The notes under the pieces were generated by a model that did not search any database, was not told where the DNA came from, and saw nothing but the letters and a program-made list of their open reading frames with translations. Shown here in pieces: positions 1 to 8,417 of a stretch of 38,070 nt of DNA. The translations under genes were made by a program, and so were the position numbers. Source of the stretch: Desulfuromonadales bacterium (GTDB lineage Bacteria; Desulfobacterota; Desulfuromonadia; Desulfuromonadales; DASPGW01); assembly GCA_035620395.1 (NCBI GenBank), contig DASPGW010000095.1, positions 1-38,070 of the forward strand, written 5' to 3'. The number at the start of each line of letters is the position of its first letter. The first letter of the stretch is position 1.

Positions 1-74
1 ATTTCGGCGGGGTCAAATCCTGGTTGATGCCGTTGAAAAAACACGCGTTTGCAGGGCATTGACCGGGAAAATTG

Positions 75-103
75 TTGACACACATGTAGTTGTCTGTTTT
101 ATT
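75..103 (+). promoter_or_regulatory. Sigma-70 promoter of the leuA T-box leader
   Basis: A perfect -35 box TTGACA (75-80) is followed after 17 bases by TTTATT (98-103), which matches four of six bases of the -10 consensus. Transcription would start near 110, just before the first T-box stem. This is the only good promoter seen upstream of leuA. Confidence 0.7.
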
Positions 104-109
104 GAGAGC

Positions 110-380
110 ACAGTTTTTAAAGGCAATGAAGAGGAGTAGTAGATGCCTCCCCCTGTTGCAGAGAGCCGGCGGTCGCTGCGAGCCGGTACAGGGGTGTGTC
201 GAACTCGCCTCGGAGCCGCGTGAGTGAACCGGCCGTCAGGCCGCTAGCCGTCGTCGTGAGCCTGCGTTAAGGGTCAATAGAGGTCCGCCGAAACCAGCAT
301 GGCGAAGGTGGGCGAATCAGGGTGGTACCGCGAAGCGTCAAGCTCTCGCCCCTGTACGGGGTGCGAGCTTTTTTATTTTC
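110..380 (+). promoter_or_regulatory. T-box riboswitch (tRNA-Leu, CUC specifier) controlling leuA
   Basis: This is a transcription-attenuating leader that reads the charging state of tRNA-Leu. Visible parts in order are a Stem I start rich in GAGGAGTAG (near 128-142), and the distal Stem I element beginning AGAGAGCCGG near 160. CCCCTGT/ACAGGGG pairing lies in upper Stem I. The specifier loop GAA-CTC is at 201-206, and CTC is a Leu codon. The T-box core AGGGTGGTACCGCG is at 319-332. In the antiterminator, AGGG (319-322) pairs with CCCT (350-353) and GCG (330-332) with CGC (347-349), leaving the TGGTACC bulge for the tRNA acceptor end. The variable base U fits an A discriminator, as in tRNA-Leu. 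The competing terminator follows. T-boxes are mainly a Gram-positive device but are known upstream of leuA in some deltaproteobacteria. Confidence 0.95.
341..374 (+). terminator. Intrinsic terminator of the T-box
   Basis: A 12-position stem pairs 341-352 with 358-369, containing one mismatch and one G-U pair. The loop is TGTAC and the stem runs into a six-T tract. Its left arm uses the CGC and CCCT bases that also complete the antiterminator, so the two structures exclude each other. Confidence 0.93.
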
Positions 381-528
381 TGAAGGGGGGTGGTTGTGTG
401 GAATCGGACCTTGGCGACCTAGTTTTCAGTGAACCCTTCGCTAGAATGTTTACGGTGTTTCGAGGCAATCAGCACGGCTGCCCTGGCCGCAGAACAGCAA
501 TCCGGGCCGCAAAACAACAGGAGACGAC

Positions 529-2067
529 ATGAACAAGCCCAAGATGATCAGGATTTTCGATACCACCCTGCGGGATGGCGAGCAGTCCCCCGGGGCGAGC
601 ATGAACATCGAGGAGAAATTGCGGATTGCGCACCAGTTGGAAAAAATGAACGTCGATGTCATCGAGGCCGGTTTTCCGATTGCCTCCGACGGGGACTTCG
701 AGGCGGTGAAGAAAATCGCCCAGACGATCATGGGACCGCAAATCGCCGGGCTCTCCCGGGCCAACGACAAGGACATCGATCGGGCGTGGGAGGCGCTCCA
801 ATATGCCGGTGAGCGCGGTCGCATCCATACCTTCATCGCCACCAGCGACATCCACATGAAGTACAAGCTCAAGATGACCGAGGACCAGGTGGTGGAAACC
901 GCAGTCAAGGCGGTACAGCGGGCGGCCGGCTACACGCCGAACGTCGAATTTTCGGCCGAGGATGCGGTTCGCACCCGACTCCCCTTTCTGGCCAGGGTGG
1001 TGGAGGCGGTGATCGCCGCCGGCGCCAAGGTGGTCAACATCCCCGATACCGTCGGCTACACCATTCCGTCCGAATATTTCAACATCATCAAGTATCTCAA
1101 GGACCACGTGCCGAACATCGAAAAGGCGATTCTTTCGGTGCATTGCCACAACGACCTGGGCTTGGCCGTGGCCAACTCGCTGGCAGCGGTTCAAGCCGGG
1201 GCGGAGCAGGTCGAATGCACCATCAACGGCATCGGCGAACGGGCCGGCAACTGCTCCCTGGAAGAAGTGGTGATGGCGCTGCGGACGCGCCACGATATTC
1301 TCCCCTTTGCCACCAACGTGAAAACGGAGCACATCTACGCTGCCAGCAAGCTGCTTTCCACGGTCACCGGCATCGTCGTCCAGCCGAACAAGGCGATCGT
1401 CGGCGCCAATGCCTTCGCCCATGAAGCGGGCATCCACCAGCACGGGGTGTTGATGGAAAAGTCGACCTATGAGATCATGACCCCCGAATCGATCGGCCTG
1501 ACGCAGAACAAGCTGGTGCTCGGCAAGCACTCCGGCCGTCATGCCTTTATCGACCGCCTCAAGGAGCTGGGGTACGAGCTTTCCAAGGAGGATGTCGAAA
1601 AGGCTTTTGTCCGCTTCAAGTCGCTGGCCGACCAGAAAAAGGAGATCTTTGACGAGGATCTCGATGCCATCGTCGCTGATGAGATCATCCGTGTGCCGGA
1701 GCGCTACAAGCTGCTGCAGATGAACGTCTCCTCCGGTTCCTTCGCCGCGCCGACAGCTACCGTCGAGATGGAAGTCGACGGCAAGGTGAAGAAGACCGCC
1801 ATGATGGGTGACGGGCCGGTCGATGCCACTTTCAAGGCAATTAAAAAGTTGACCAAGGCCGAAGCCCGCCTGTTGCACTTTTCCGTCGGTGCCATCACCG
1901 GCGGCACCGATGCGCTGGGTGAATGCACTGTCCGCCTCGAAGAGGACGGCCGGGAGGTGCTGGGGCAGGGGGCGCATTCCGACATCATCGTCGCCAGCGC
2001 CAAGGCGTATGTCAACGCCCTGAACAAAATAGCTTCGGTGGTCAAGCGGACCAGCATCCATCTGTAG
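529..2067 (+). CDS. leuA: 2-isopropylmalate synthase
   Basis: It condenses acetyl-CoA with 2-oxoisovalerate to give 2-isopropylmalate, the committed step of leucine synthesis in the cytoplasm. The 512-residue protein has the usual full length. The N-terminal TIM barrel opens with [13 protein letters not shown] (about residues 10-22), and the metal-binding H205-x-H207 lies in [26 protein letters not shown] and HEAGIHQHG follow. The C-terminal ~130 residues carry the allosteric LeuA dimer domain ([11 protein letters not shown]), so leucine feedback inhibition is likely in addition to the T-box control upstream. An AGGAG box (519-523) sits five bases before the ATG. leuC follows after 65 bases. 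Long open frames on the opposite strand are codon-bias shadows. Confidence 0.98.
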   Translation: MNKPKMIRIFDTTLRDGEQSPGASMNIEEKLRIAHQLEKMNVDVIEAGFPIASDGDFEAVKKIAQTIMGPQIAGLSRANDKDIDRAWEALQYAGERGRIHTFIATSDIHMKYKLKMTEDQVVETAVKAVQRAAGYTPNVEFSAEDAVRTRLPFLARVVEAVIAAGAKVVNIPDTVGYTIPSEYFNIIKYLKDHVPNIEKAILSVHCHNDLGLAVANSLAAVQAGAEQVECTINGIGERAGNCSLEEVVMALRTRHDILPFATNVKTEHIYAASKLLSTVTGIVVQPNKAIVGANAFAHEAGIHQHGVLMEKSTYEIMTPESIGLTQNKLVLGKHSGRHAFIDRLKELGYELSKEDVEKAFVRFKSLADQKKEIFDEDLDAIVADEIIRVPERYKLLQMNVSSGSFAAPTATVEMEVDGKVKKTAMMGDGPVDATFKAIKKLTKAEARLLHFSVGAITGGTDALGECTVRLEEDGREVLGQGAHSDIIVASAKAYVNALNKIASVVKRTSIHL

Positions 2068-2073
2068 GAACAA

Positions 2074-2108
2074 GAATCAGGAATAGCCTGATACCTGAAA
2101 CCTGATCC
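2074..2108. repeat. Heptad-phased repeat, leuA-leuC gap
   Basis: There are five consecutive 7-base units. The first two resemble GAATCAG and the last three resemble CTGATAC, the reverse complement of that motif. ATCAGG (2076-2081) pairs with CCTGAT (2087-2092). It is the shortest member of the heptad family described in the findings. Confidence 0.55.
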
Positions 2109-2132
2109 TTCGATTCACACCAAGGAGAGAAC

Positions 2133-3413
2133 ATGGGAAAAACGATAGCGGAAAAGATATTCGACGCTCACCTGCGCGACGAACCGTTCCCTGGCGCCAA
2201 GGTCCTCAACCTCGACCGGGTGCTCTGTCACGAGATCACGACGCCGGTGGCGATTGCCGACCTCGAGTGGCGCGGCAAGGACCGGGTTTTCGACAACACG
2301 AAGATCAAAGCGGTCATTGACCACGTCACCCCGGCCAAAGACAGCAAGACCGCCCTGCAGGCAAAGATGCTGCGCGATTGGGCTCGCCGGCACGCCATCA
2401 AGGATTTTTTCGACGTCGGCCATAACGGTGTCTGCCATGCCCTTTTCCCCGAGAAGGGGTACATTCGGCCGGGCTTTACCGTCATCATGGGTGACAGCCA
2501 CACCTGCACCCACGGTGCTTTCGGTGCGTTTGCCGCCGGCGTCGGTACCACCGATCTGGAGGTCGGCATCCTCAAGGGGGTCTGTGCCTTCCGCGAGCCG
2601 GCCACCATCCGTGTCAACCTGACCGGAAAGCTTCCGGACGGGGTCTACGCCAAGGATGTGATTCTCTTTGTCATCGGCCAGCTCGGGGTCAATGGCGCCA
2701 CCGACCGGGTGATCGAGTTCCGCGGTCCGATCGTCGATGCCATGAGCATGGAAGCGCGCATGACCCTGTGCAACATGGCGATCGAGGCGGGCGGCACCTG
2801 CGGCATCTGTCTGCCGGATATGACCACCGTCGATTACCTCTGGCCCTTCATCCAGGGAGAATACTCGAGCAGGGAGGCGGCGTTGGCCGACTTCAGGAAA
2901 TGGCACTCGGATGCCGACGCCAAGTACGAGAAGACCCTCGACTTCGACGTCTCGAAGCTCGAGCCGCAGGTCACCTACGGCTTCAAGCCCGACTGCGTCA
3001 AACCGGCGAAGGAGATGGCCGGCACAAAGGTCGACCAGATTTACATCGGCACCTGCACCAACGGCCGCATCGAGGATTTGCGCCAGGCGGCGGCCATCCT
3101 CAAGGGGAAGAAAATTGCCGAAAGCGTTCGTGGTATCGTCTCTCCGGCCACGCCGAAGATTTTCAGCGACGCCCTGGCCGAGGGGATCATCCAGATTTTC
3201 ATGGATGCCGGCTTCTGCGTAACCAACCCGACCTGCGGCGCCTGCCTGGGAATGAGCAACGGCGTGCTCGCCGAAGGGGAGGTCTGCGCCTCAACCAGCA
3301 ACCGCAACTTCAATGGTCGCATGGGCAAGGGGGGAATGGTCCACCTGATGAGCCCTGCCACCGCCGCCGCCACCGCACTCACCGGCGTCATCACCGACCC
3401 GCGGACCATCTGA
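2133..3413 (+). CDS. leuC: 3-isopropylmalate dehydratase large subunit
   Basis: With LeuD it isomerises 2-isopropylmalate to 3-isopropylmalate using a [4Fe-4S] cluster. At 426 residues it is the short LeuC form, closer to the archaeal/HacA-like type than to the ~466-residue E. coli form. Aconitase-fold motifs seen are GDSHTCTHGAFG, YIGTCTNGRIEDL and NPTCGACLGMSNG. The cluster cysteines are C308, C368 and C371. CASTSNRNFNGRMGKGG near the C-terminus is typical of the family. The start is set by AAGGAGAG ending seven bases before ATG. Its partner leuD follows after a 72-base gap that contains a palindromic repeat. Confidence 0.97.
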   Translation: MGKTIAEKIFDAHLRDEPFPGAKVLNLDRVLCHEITTPVAIADLEWRGKDRVFDNTKIKAVIDHVTPAKDSKTALQAKMLRDWARRHAIKDFFDVGHNGVCHALFPEKGYIRPGFTVIMGDSHTCTHGAFGAFAAGVGTTDLEVGILKGVCAFREPATIRVNLTGKLPDGVYAKDVILFVIGQLGVNGATDRVIEFRGPIVDAMSMEARMTLCNMAIEAGGTCGICLPDMTTVDYLWPFIQGEYSSREAALADFRKWHSDADAKYEKTLDFDVSKLEPQVTYGFKPDCVKPAKEMAGTKVDQIYIGTCTNGRIEDLRQAAAILKGKKIAESVRGIVSPATPKIFSDALAEGIIQIFMDAGFCVTNPTCGACLGMSNGVLAEGEVCASTSNRNFNGRMGKGGMVHLMSPATAAATALTGVITDPRTI

Positions 3414-3431
3414 TCTGGTCGCGCTGGCGAT

Positions 3432-3458
3432 GTAGGGGCGCACTGCGTGCGCCCCTAC
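3432..3458. repeat. GTAGGGGC-type palindrome, leuC-leuD gap
   Basis: Perfect 12-base arms (3432-3443 and 3447-3458) start with GTAGGGGCG and end with CGCCCCTAC, around a 3-base loop TGC. It shares its ends with the palindrome at 8354-8383. It sits inside the leuCD operon and has no T-tract, so it is not a classical terminator. Confidence 0.8.
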
Positions 3459-3485
3459 GTGAATTTCCATATGGAGAGATAAAAG

Positions 3486-4016
3486 ATGAAAAAGACCTTC
3501 GGCGGGCCGGCCATCTTCCTCGACCGGTCCGATATCAACACTGACGAGATCATCCCGGCCAAGTACCTCACCGAAGTCACCAAGGAAGCCCTCAAACCCT
3601 ATTGCCTGGAGGATCTCAAGCTCGATGGCTTCGACCCCAGGGGGGAGAAGCTGAAAAACGCCCGGGTGGTTGTTTCCCGGCAGAACTTCGGCTGCGGCTC
3701 GTCCCGCGAACACGCGCCCTGGGTGTTTGAGGTGAATGACATCCATACCATCATCGCCGAAAGCTATGCCCGCATCTTCAGGCAGAACATGTTCAACGGC
3801 GGCATGCTCGCCATCGAGTTGCCCAAGGCTGATCTGGACCGGCTCTTCGCTCTGGAGAAGCTGGGCGCGGTCGGGATCGTCGTCGATTTGCCCGGCCAGA
3901 AGCTGACGGCCGAGGCGGGAGGCAAGGACGAGATTTTCAGCTTCGAGATCAGCCCCTTCGACAAGGCGCTGGTCGAGGCCGGCGGCTGGGTCGAGTTCGC
4001 CGACGCACGGTACTGA
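3486..4016 (+). CDS. leuD: 3-isopropylmalate dehydratase small subunit
   Basis: This is the swivelling-domain partner of LeuC in the isopropylmalate isomerase. The 176-residue length suits the short archaeal-like LeuD class, in keeping with the short LeuC beside it. The substrate-gripping motif QNFGCGSSREHAPW is intact, as is the N-terminal DRSDINTDEIIPAKYL segment. A GGAGA ribosome site lies upstream of the ATG. The gene ends the leuACD run, and strong hairpins follow within 10-55 bases. Confidence 0.97.
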   Translation: MKKTFGGPAIFLDRSDINTDEIIPAKYLTEVTKEALKPYCLEDLKLDGFDPRGEKLKNARVVVSRQNFGCGSSREHAPWVFEVNDIHTIIAESYARIFRQNMFNGGMLAIELPKADLDRLFALEKLGAVGIVVDLPGQKLTAEAGGKDEIFSFEISPFDKALVEAGGWVEFADARY

Positions 4017-4025
4017 GGCGCTGAC

Positions 4026-4071
4026 AGCATTTTGGAAATGCTAGAGGCCGGGCGAAGACCCCGGCCTCTAG
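4026..4071 (+). terminator. Tandem hairpins after leuD
   Basis: Two hairpins abut. AGCATTT (4026-4032) pairs with AAATGCT (4036-4042). CTAGAGGCCGGG (4041-4052) pairs perfectly with 4060-4071 over a 7-base loop. The 12-bp stem is as strong as a terminator, but no T-tract follows it. It could be a Rho-independent terminator of unusual form, an RNA-stabilising 3' end, or a repeat. Confidence 0.6.
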
Positions 4072-4107
4072 TGCGTCTGGTCCTTCGTGATGCAGATGGA
4101 GGTCGCT

Positions 4108-4635
4108 ATGGTTCTTCCCCTGTTGCAGAAACGCCGCAGCATTCGCCAGTTCAAATCACTGCCGGTCGAGCCGGAAAAGGTCGAGCAGCTGATCGAGGCG
4201 ACGCTGCGTTCCCCCTCTTCGCGGGGGCTCAATCCTTGGCAGTTCGTGGTCGTCGACGACCCGGAGACCCTCCGGCGTTTGGGCAAAGCCAAGGCGCACG
4301 GCTCCGAGTTCCTGACCGGGGCACCGCTGGCGGTGGCGGTCTGCGCCGATCCCGCGCGTTGCGACGTCTGGATCGAGGACTGCGCTATCGCTGCCATTAT
4401 CCTGCAACTGGCTGGCGAGTCGCTGGGCCTGGGCAGCTGCTGGGTGCAGATCCGCCAGCGCCCGCACGGCGAGGGCCGCAGCGCTGAGGCTTACGTGCGG
4501 GAGGTGCTCGGACTGCCGGTGTCGCTGGTCGTAGAATGCATTATCGGCATCGGCTATCCGGCCCGCGGCTTGCCGGGGCACCCGCGGGAGAGCTTGGCCT
4601 TCGATAGGGTGCATCGCAACCGATTCGGTGGCTGA
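4108..4635 (+). CDS. Nitroreductase-family flavoprotein
   Basis: This is a probable FMN-dependent NAD(P)H oxidoreductase of the nitroreductase fold, with unknown physiological substrate. The N-terminal RRSIRQF motif (FMN phosphate binding) is present. So are SSRGLNPWQFVVVDD and the LGLGSCWVQIR segment typical of the second half of the fold. The ATG at 4108 is preferred because GGAGGT lies just upstream. An in-frame GTG at 4087 would add seven residues but lacks a ribosome site. The 175-residue length is normal for a small nitroreductase. It sits between leuD and leuB but has no obvious role in leucine synthesis, and no promoter of its own is clear. Confidence 0.88.
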   Translation: MVLPLLQKRRSIRQFKSLPVEPEKVEQLIEATLRSPSSRGLNPWQFVVVDDPETLRRLGKAKAHGSEFLTGAPLAVAVCADPARCDVWIEDCAIAAIILQLAGESLGLGSCWVQIRQRPHGEGRSAEAYVREVLGLPVSLVVECIIGIGYPARGLPGHPRESLAFDRVHRNRFGG

Positions 4636-4791
4636 TTCCGGGTCTGAACACTGACAGGCAGCAATGCTCCACAGGTCTGGCGGATTCCCCCGGCCTTCGT
4701 TCAAAAATCGAAACCGTCCTGATATTGCAAGCAGGAGAATCCCTTCCCGGAAAGACCTGAAGTTTCGTCGATGTTGGAGAGTGATTTAAAA

Positions 4792-4821
4792 TTGATATTG
4801 TCATAATGATAGTAATATGTT
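4792..4821 (+). promoter_or_regulatory. Possible promoter of the RelE-like gene
   Basis: TTGATA (4792-4797) and TATGTT (4816-4821) are 18 bases apart in a locally AT-rich patch (4783-4820) within otherwise GC-rich sequence. An alternative -10, TAATAT (4813-4818), would leave 15 bases. The match is only moderate. Confidence 0.35.
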
Positions 4822-4854
4822 ACAGCAATTCGAAGCGGCTGTCTCCGCGGCGGG

Positions 4855-4892
4855 GCCGGCCTGTTGAGAGGTTCTGCAACAGTATGGCCGGC
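4855..4892 (+). promoter_or_regulatory. Hairpin abutting the ribosome site of the RelE-like gene
   Basis: GCCGGCC (4855-4861) pairs with GGCCGGC (4886-4892), and TGTTG (4862-4866) pairs with CAACA (4877-4881), with four unpaired bases on the right. The GAGG ribosome site (4893-4896) begins at the very next base, so the fold could hinder translation initiation. Confidence 0.5.
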
Positions 4893-4904
4893 GAGGTGTG
4901 TGGA

Positions 4905-5252
4905 ATGCAGGATTACCGTTATCATCCAACCGACAATTTTGCGGCCAAGCTGGAAAAGATCGGCAGACAGGACCCGCCGGGACATGCACGCATATTGCGG
5001 GTGATCAAACGATTGCTGGCGAACCCGGCGGATGCCGACGGCTGGATGCATGGGGCCCATCATGGCCGTTTGAAGAAATATGTCGGCCGTCGTGACTACC
5101 GGTTGATCTATCACTGGTGTGAGCTCTGCCGCAAGGAGAACCGCCGGATCGAGGATCGCTGTGGGAGTTGTGACATCCTTGCGGACCACAGTGTCATTTT
5201 CTTCGATATTTATCATAAGAACGAGCTCGCCTACCTGAAGAATCTCGGTTGA
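4905..5252 (+). CDS. RelE/ParE-like protein with a zinc-knuckle insert
   Basis: This is a 115-residue protein whose core resembles the RelE/ParE toxin fold. It has a helical N-terminus (FAAKLEKIGR, HARILRVIKRLLANP), then HGRLKKYVGRRDYRLIYHW, then the closing strand VIFFDIYHKNELAYL. RelE-type proteins cleave mRNA on the ribosome and are normally paired with an antitoxin. Between the two core strands sits C72-x2-C75-x10-C86-x2-C89, which looks like a Zn-binding knuckle. No antitoxin gene is visible on either side. The ATG at 4905 is chosen because GAGG lies eight bases upstream and homology begins here; in-frame ATGs at 4806 and 4884 would add non-family residues. The toxin function is inferred, and a regulator or housekeeping RNase is possible. 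Confidence 0.75.
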   Translation: MQDYRYHPTDNFAAKLEKIGRQDPPGHARILRVIKRLLANPADADGWMHGAHHGRLKKYVGRRDYRLIYHWCELCRKENRRIEDRCGSCDILADHSVIFFDIYHKNELAYLKNLG

Positions 5253-5282
5253 GACCGGCTCGCAATCTAAAAAAGGACTGGA

Positions 5283-5759
5283 ATGACTGCCGCCGACAAG
5301 CTCATTGATTTTCTTCGGTCGCAGCTTGGTTCCGAGACCCACGTCGGCCCCTGGCTGACAATTGATCAGGAACGGATCGACCGCTTCGCCGAAGTGACCG
5401 GCGACGTCCAGTGGATACATACCGATCCGCAGCGTGCGGCCAGCGAATCTCCGTTCGGTGCGACGGTGGCCCACGGTTTCCTGACCCTCTCATTGCTCCC
5501 TTTTCTGACCCAGAGCAACCATCCCTATTTTTTTCAGAAGAACTATCCTGGCATGCGGTTGCGGGTGAATTACGGTCTGAACCGGGTTCGCTTCCCGTCC
5601 CCCGTCGTCGTCGGTTCGCGTCTCCGTGCCCACTCCACCCTGCTGAGTGCCGAAAAGCTCGGTGAGGCCGTCGAGGTCGTCTATCGTCTGACGGTGGAGA
5701 TCGATGGAAAGGAGAAGCCCGCCTGCGTGGCGGAGTCGGTCGTGCGGGTCTATCCCTGA
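5283..5759 (+). CDS. MaoC-like (R)-specific enoyl-CoA hydratase
   Basis: This is a hotdog-fold protein of the MaoC dehydratase family. Such enzymes hydrate trans-2-enoyl-CoA to (R)-3-hydroxyacyl-CoA. The 158-residue length is normal for a single-domain member. The catalytic Asp41 and His46 (D-x4-H) lie in TGDVQWIHTD, followed by FGATVAHGFLTLSL, the hydratase signature that ends in the central helix. GLNRVRFPSPVVVGSRLRA forms the second part of the fold. AAGGA lies upstream of the ATG. It follows the RelE-like gene after 30 bases. The CoA substrate cannot be told from the sequence, and no other beta-oxidation gene is in the window. Confidence 0.9.
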   Translation: MTAADKLIDFLRSQLGSETHVGPWLTIDQERIDRFAEVTGDVQWIHTDPQRAASESPFGATVAHGFLTLSLLPFLTQSNHPYFFQKNYPGMRLRVNYGLNRVRFPSPVVVGSRLRAHSTLLSAEKLGEAVEVVYRLTVEIDGKEKPACVAESVVRVYP

Positions 5760-5829
5760 TCGTGCAAAGCGCCCTGCTTGACGTCATTCTGGTTGGGTGT
5801 GCATGTTGTGGCACGGCTTGTGGGACTGA

Positions 5830-7080
<1,251 letters not shown>

Positions 7081-7165
7081 TCCCGGGACCCGAGTCCCGA
7101 GTGATTGAATCTTGAACCTTTGACCGGACCCGGGGCTTTGGACCCGGGATCTTAGACTTCTGACC
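7081..7165. repeat. Heptad-phased repeat, leuB-asd gap
   Basis: About twelve 7-base units run in one phase from 7081 to 7165. Early units are TCCCGGG and ACCCGAG. Later ones are TTTGGAC, CTTAGAC and TTCTGAC, with GAC recurring at the unit end. The GGACCCGGG-like segments on the two sides are partly complementary. Nothing else is seen in this 116-base gap apart from the ribosome site of the next gene. Confidence 0.6.
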
Positions 7166-7196
7166 GTAACTAAACTCGAGAAAAGGAACAGCTCCC

Positions 7197-8294
7197 ATGA
7201 AAGTCGGACTCATCGGTTGGCGCGGCATGGTCGGTTCGGTTCTTCTGCAGCGCATGCAGGAGGAAAACGATTTCGCGGGCATCGAGCCGGTCTTCTTTTC
7301 CACCTCCCAGGCCGGGGCGCCTGCCCCCATGAACGCCGGGACTCTCAAGAATGCCTCGGATATCGCCGAACTCAAGAAGCTTGACGTCATTCTCACCTGC
7401 CAGGGCGGCGACTACACCAAGGCGGTCCACCCCGAACTGCGCAAGGCCGGCTGGCAGGGGTACTGGATCGACGCCGCCAGCACCCTGCGCATGGAGAAGG
7501 ACGCCGTCATCATCCTCGACCCGGTCAACCGAGGGGTCATCGATACGGCGCTCGCCAAGGGGCAGAAGGATTTCATCGGCGGCAACTGTACCGTCAGCCT
7601 GATGCTCATGGCTCTGGGTGGGCTGTTCCGCGCCGATCTGGTGGAATGGCTCTCCTCCATGACCTATCAGGCCGCCTCCGGCGCCGGTGCTCCCAACATG
7701 CGCGAACTGATCAGCCAGATGGGGGTACTGCACGGCTCGGTTCACGACCGGCTCAAGGACGTGGCCTCGGCAATCCTCGACATCGATCGGGAAGTCACCG
7801 CCATCCTGCGCAGCGACATCATGCCGAAGGAGGAGTTCGGCTTCCCCCTGGCCGGCAACGTCCTGCCCTGGATCGATCGCGAAGTCGAGGACGGCCAGAG
7901 CCGCGAGGAGTGGAAGGGGTTTGCTGAAACCAACAAAATTCTCGGCACTGCCACCCCGATTCCGGTCGACGGCATCTGCGTGCGTGTCGGCGCCATGCGT
8001 TGCCACAGCCAGGCGCTGACCATCAAGTTGAAGCGGGATGTACCGCTCGCCGACATCGAGAACCTGATCGCCAACGACAACCAGTGGGTCAAGCTGGTGC
8101 CGAACACCAAGGCCGACACTCTCGCCCAGCTCACTCCGGCCGCCGTCTCCGGGGATCTCACCGTCCCCATCGGCCGCGTGCGCAAGATGAAGATGGGCCC
8201 GCAGTACCTTTCAGCCTTCACCTGCGGCGACCAGCTCCTCTGGGGCGCCGCCGAGCCGCTGCGGCGGATGCTGCGCATCCTGCTGGAGCGGTAA
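7197..8294 (+). CDS. asd: Aspartate-semialdehyde dehydrogenase, E. coli Asd type
   Basis: It reduces aspartyl phosphate to aspartate semialdehyde with NADPH, the branch point to Lys/DAP, Met, Thr and Ile. The 365-residue protein closely follows the classical Gram-negative form. It has [18 protein letters not shown] at the N-terminus, FFSTSQAG, and the catalytic C131 in [47 protein letters not shown] and [15 protein letters not shown] follow. AAAAGGA lies upstream of the ATG. A second, only distantly related dehydrogenase for the same reaction follows directly. It lies in line with leuB, separated by a heptad repeat. Confidence 0.95.
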   Translation: MKVGLIGWRGMVGSVLLQRMQEENDFAGIEPVFFSTSQAGAPAPMNAGTLKNASDIAELKKLDVILTCQGGDYTKAVHPELRKAGWQGYWIDAASTLRMEKDAVIILDPVNRGVIDTALAKGQKDFIGGNCTVSLMLMALGGLFRADLVEWLSSMTYQAASGAGAPNMRELISQMGVLHGSVHDRLKDVASAILDIDREVTAILRSDIMPKEEFGFPLAGNVLPWIDREVEDGQSREEWKGFAETNKILGTATPIPVDGICVRVGAMRCHSQALTIKLKRDVPLADIENLIANDNQWVKLVPNTKADTLAQLTPAAVSGDLTVPIGRVRKMKMGPQYLSAFTCGDQLLWGAAEPLRRMLRILLER

Positions 8295-8317
8295 ACCGAA
8301 AGAGCGTGAATAGTGTG

Positions 8318-8339
8318 GGGGCACGGCGCGCCGTGCCCC
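8318..8339. repeat. GC-rich perfect palindrome, asd-asd gap (copy A)
   Basis: A 22-base perfect palindrome is centred on GGCGCGCC. Its flanks GGGGCAC/GTGCCCC resemble the ends of the GTAGGGGC-class repeats. It lies 15 bases before copy B. Confidence 0.75.
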
Positions 8340-8353
8340 AACGGTCGATGGAA

Positions 8354-8383
8354 CGTAGGGGCGATTCATGAATCGCCCCTACG
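8354..8383. repeat. GTAGGGGC-type palindrome, asd-asd gap (copy B)
   Basis: A 30-base perfect palindrome starts CGTAGGGGCG and ends CGCCCCTACG, centred on TTCATGAA. Its ends are identical to those of the repeat at 3432-3458, while the centre differs. There is no T-tract. Confidence 0.8.
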
Positions 8384-8417
8384 CGCATTCCAGGTCAGGA
8401 AACGGGTGGGACAGGTC

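Noticed and set aside
299-532. 77-codon frame through the T-box
   Set aside because: It overlaps the T-box core and terminator, and no ribosome site is seen, so it is not a gene.
469-2073. 534-codon open frame antisense to leuA
   Set aside because: It is a mirror of codon bias in a GC-rich gene. It has no family motifs or ribosome site, and leuA on the other strand is certain.
4636-4904. Search for an antitoxin gene before the RelE-like gene
   Set aside because: Only open frames under 20 codons are present, and none has a ribosome site or resembles an antitoxin.
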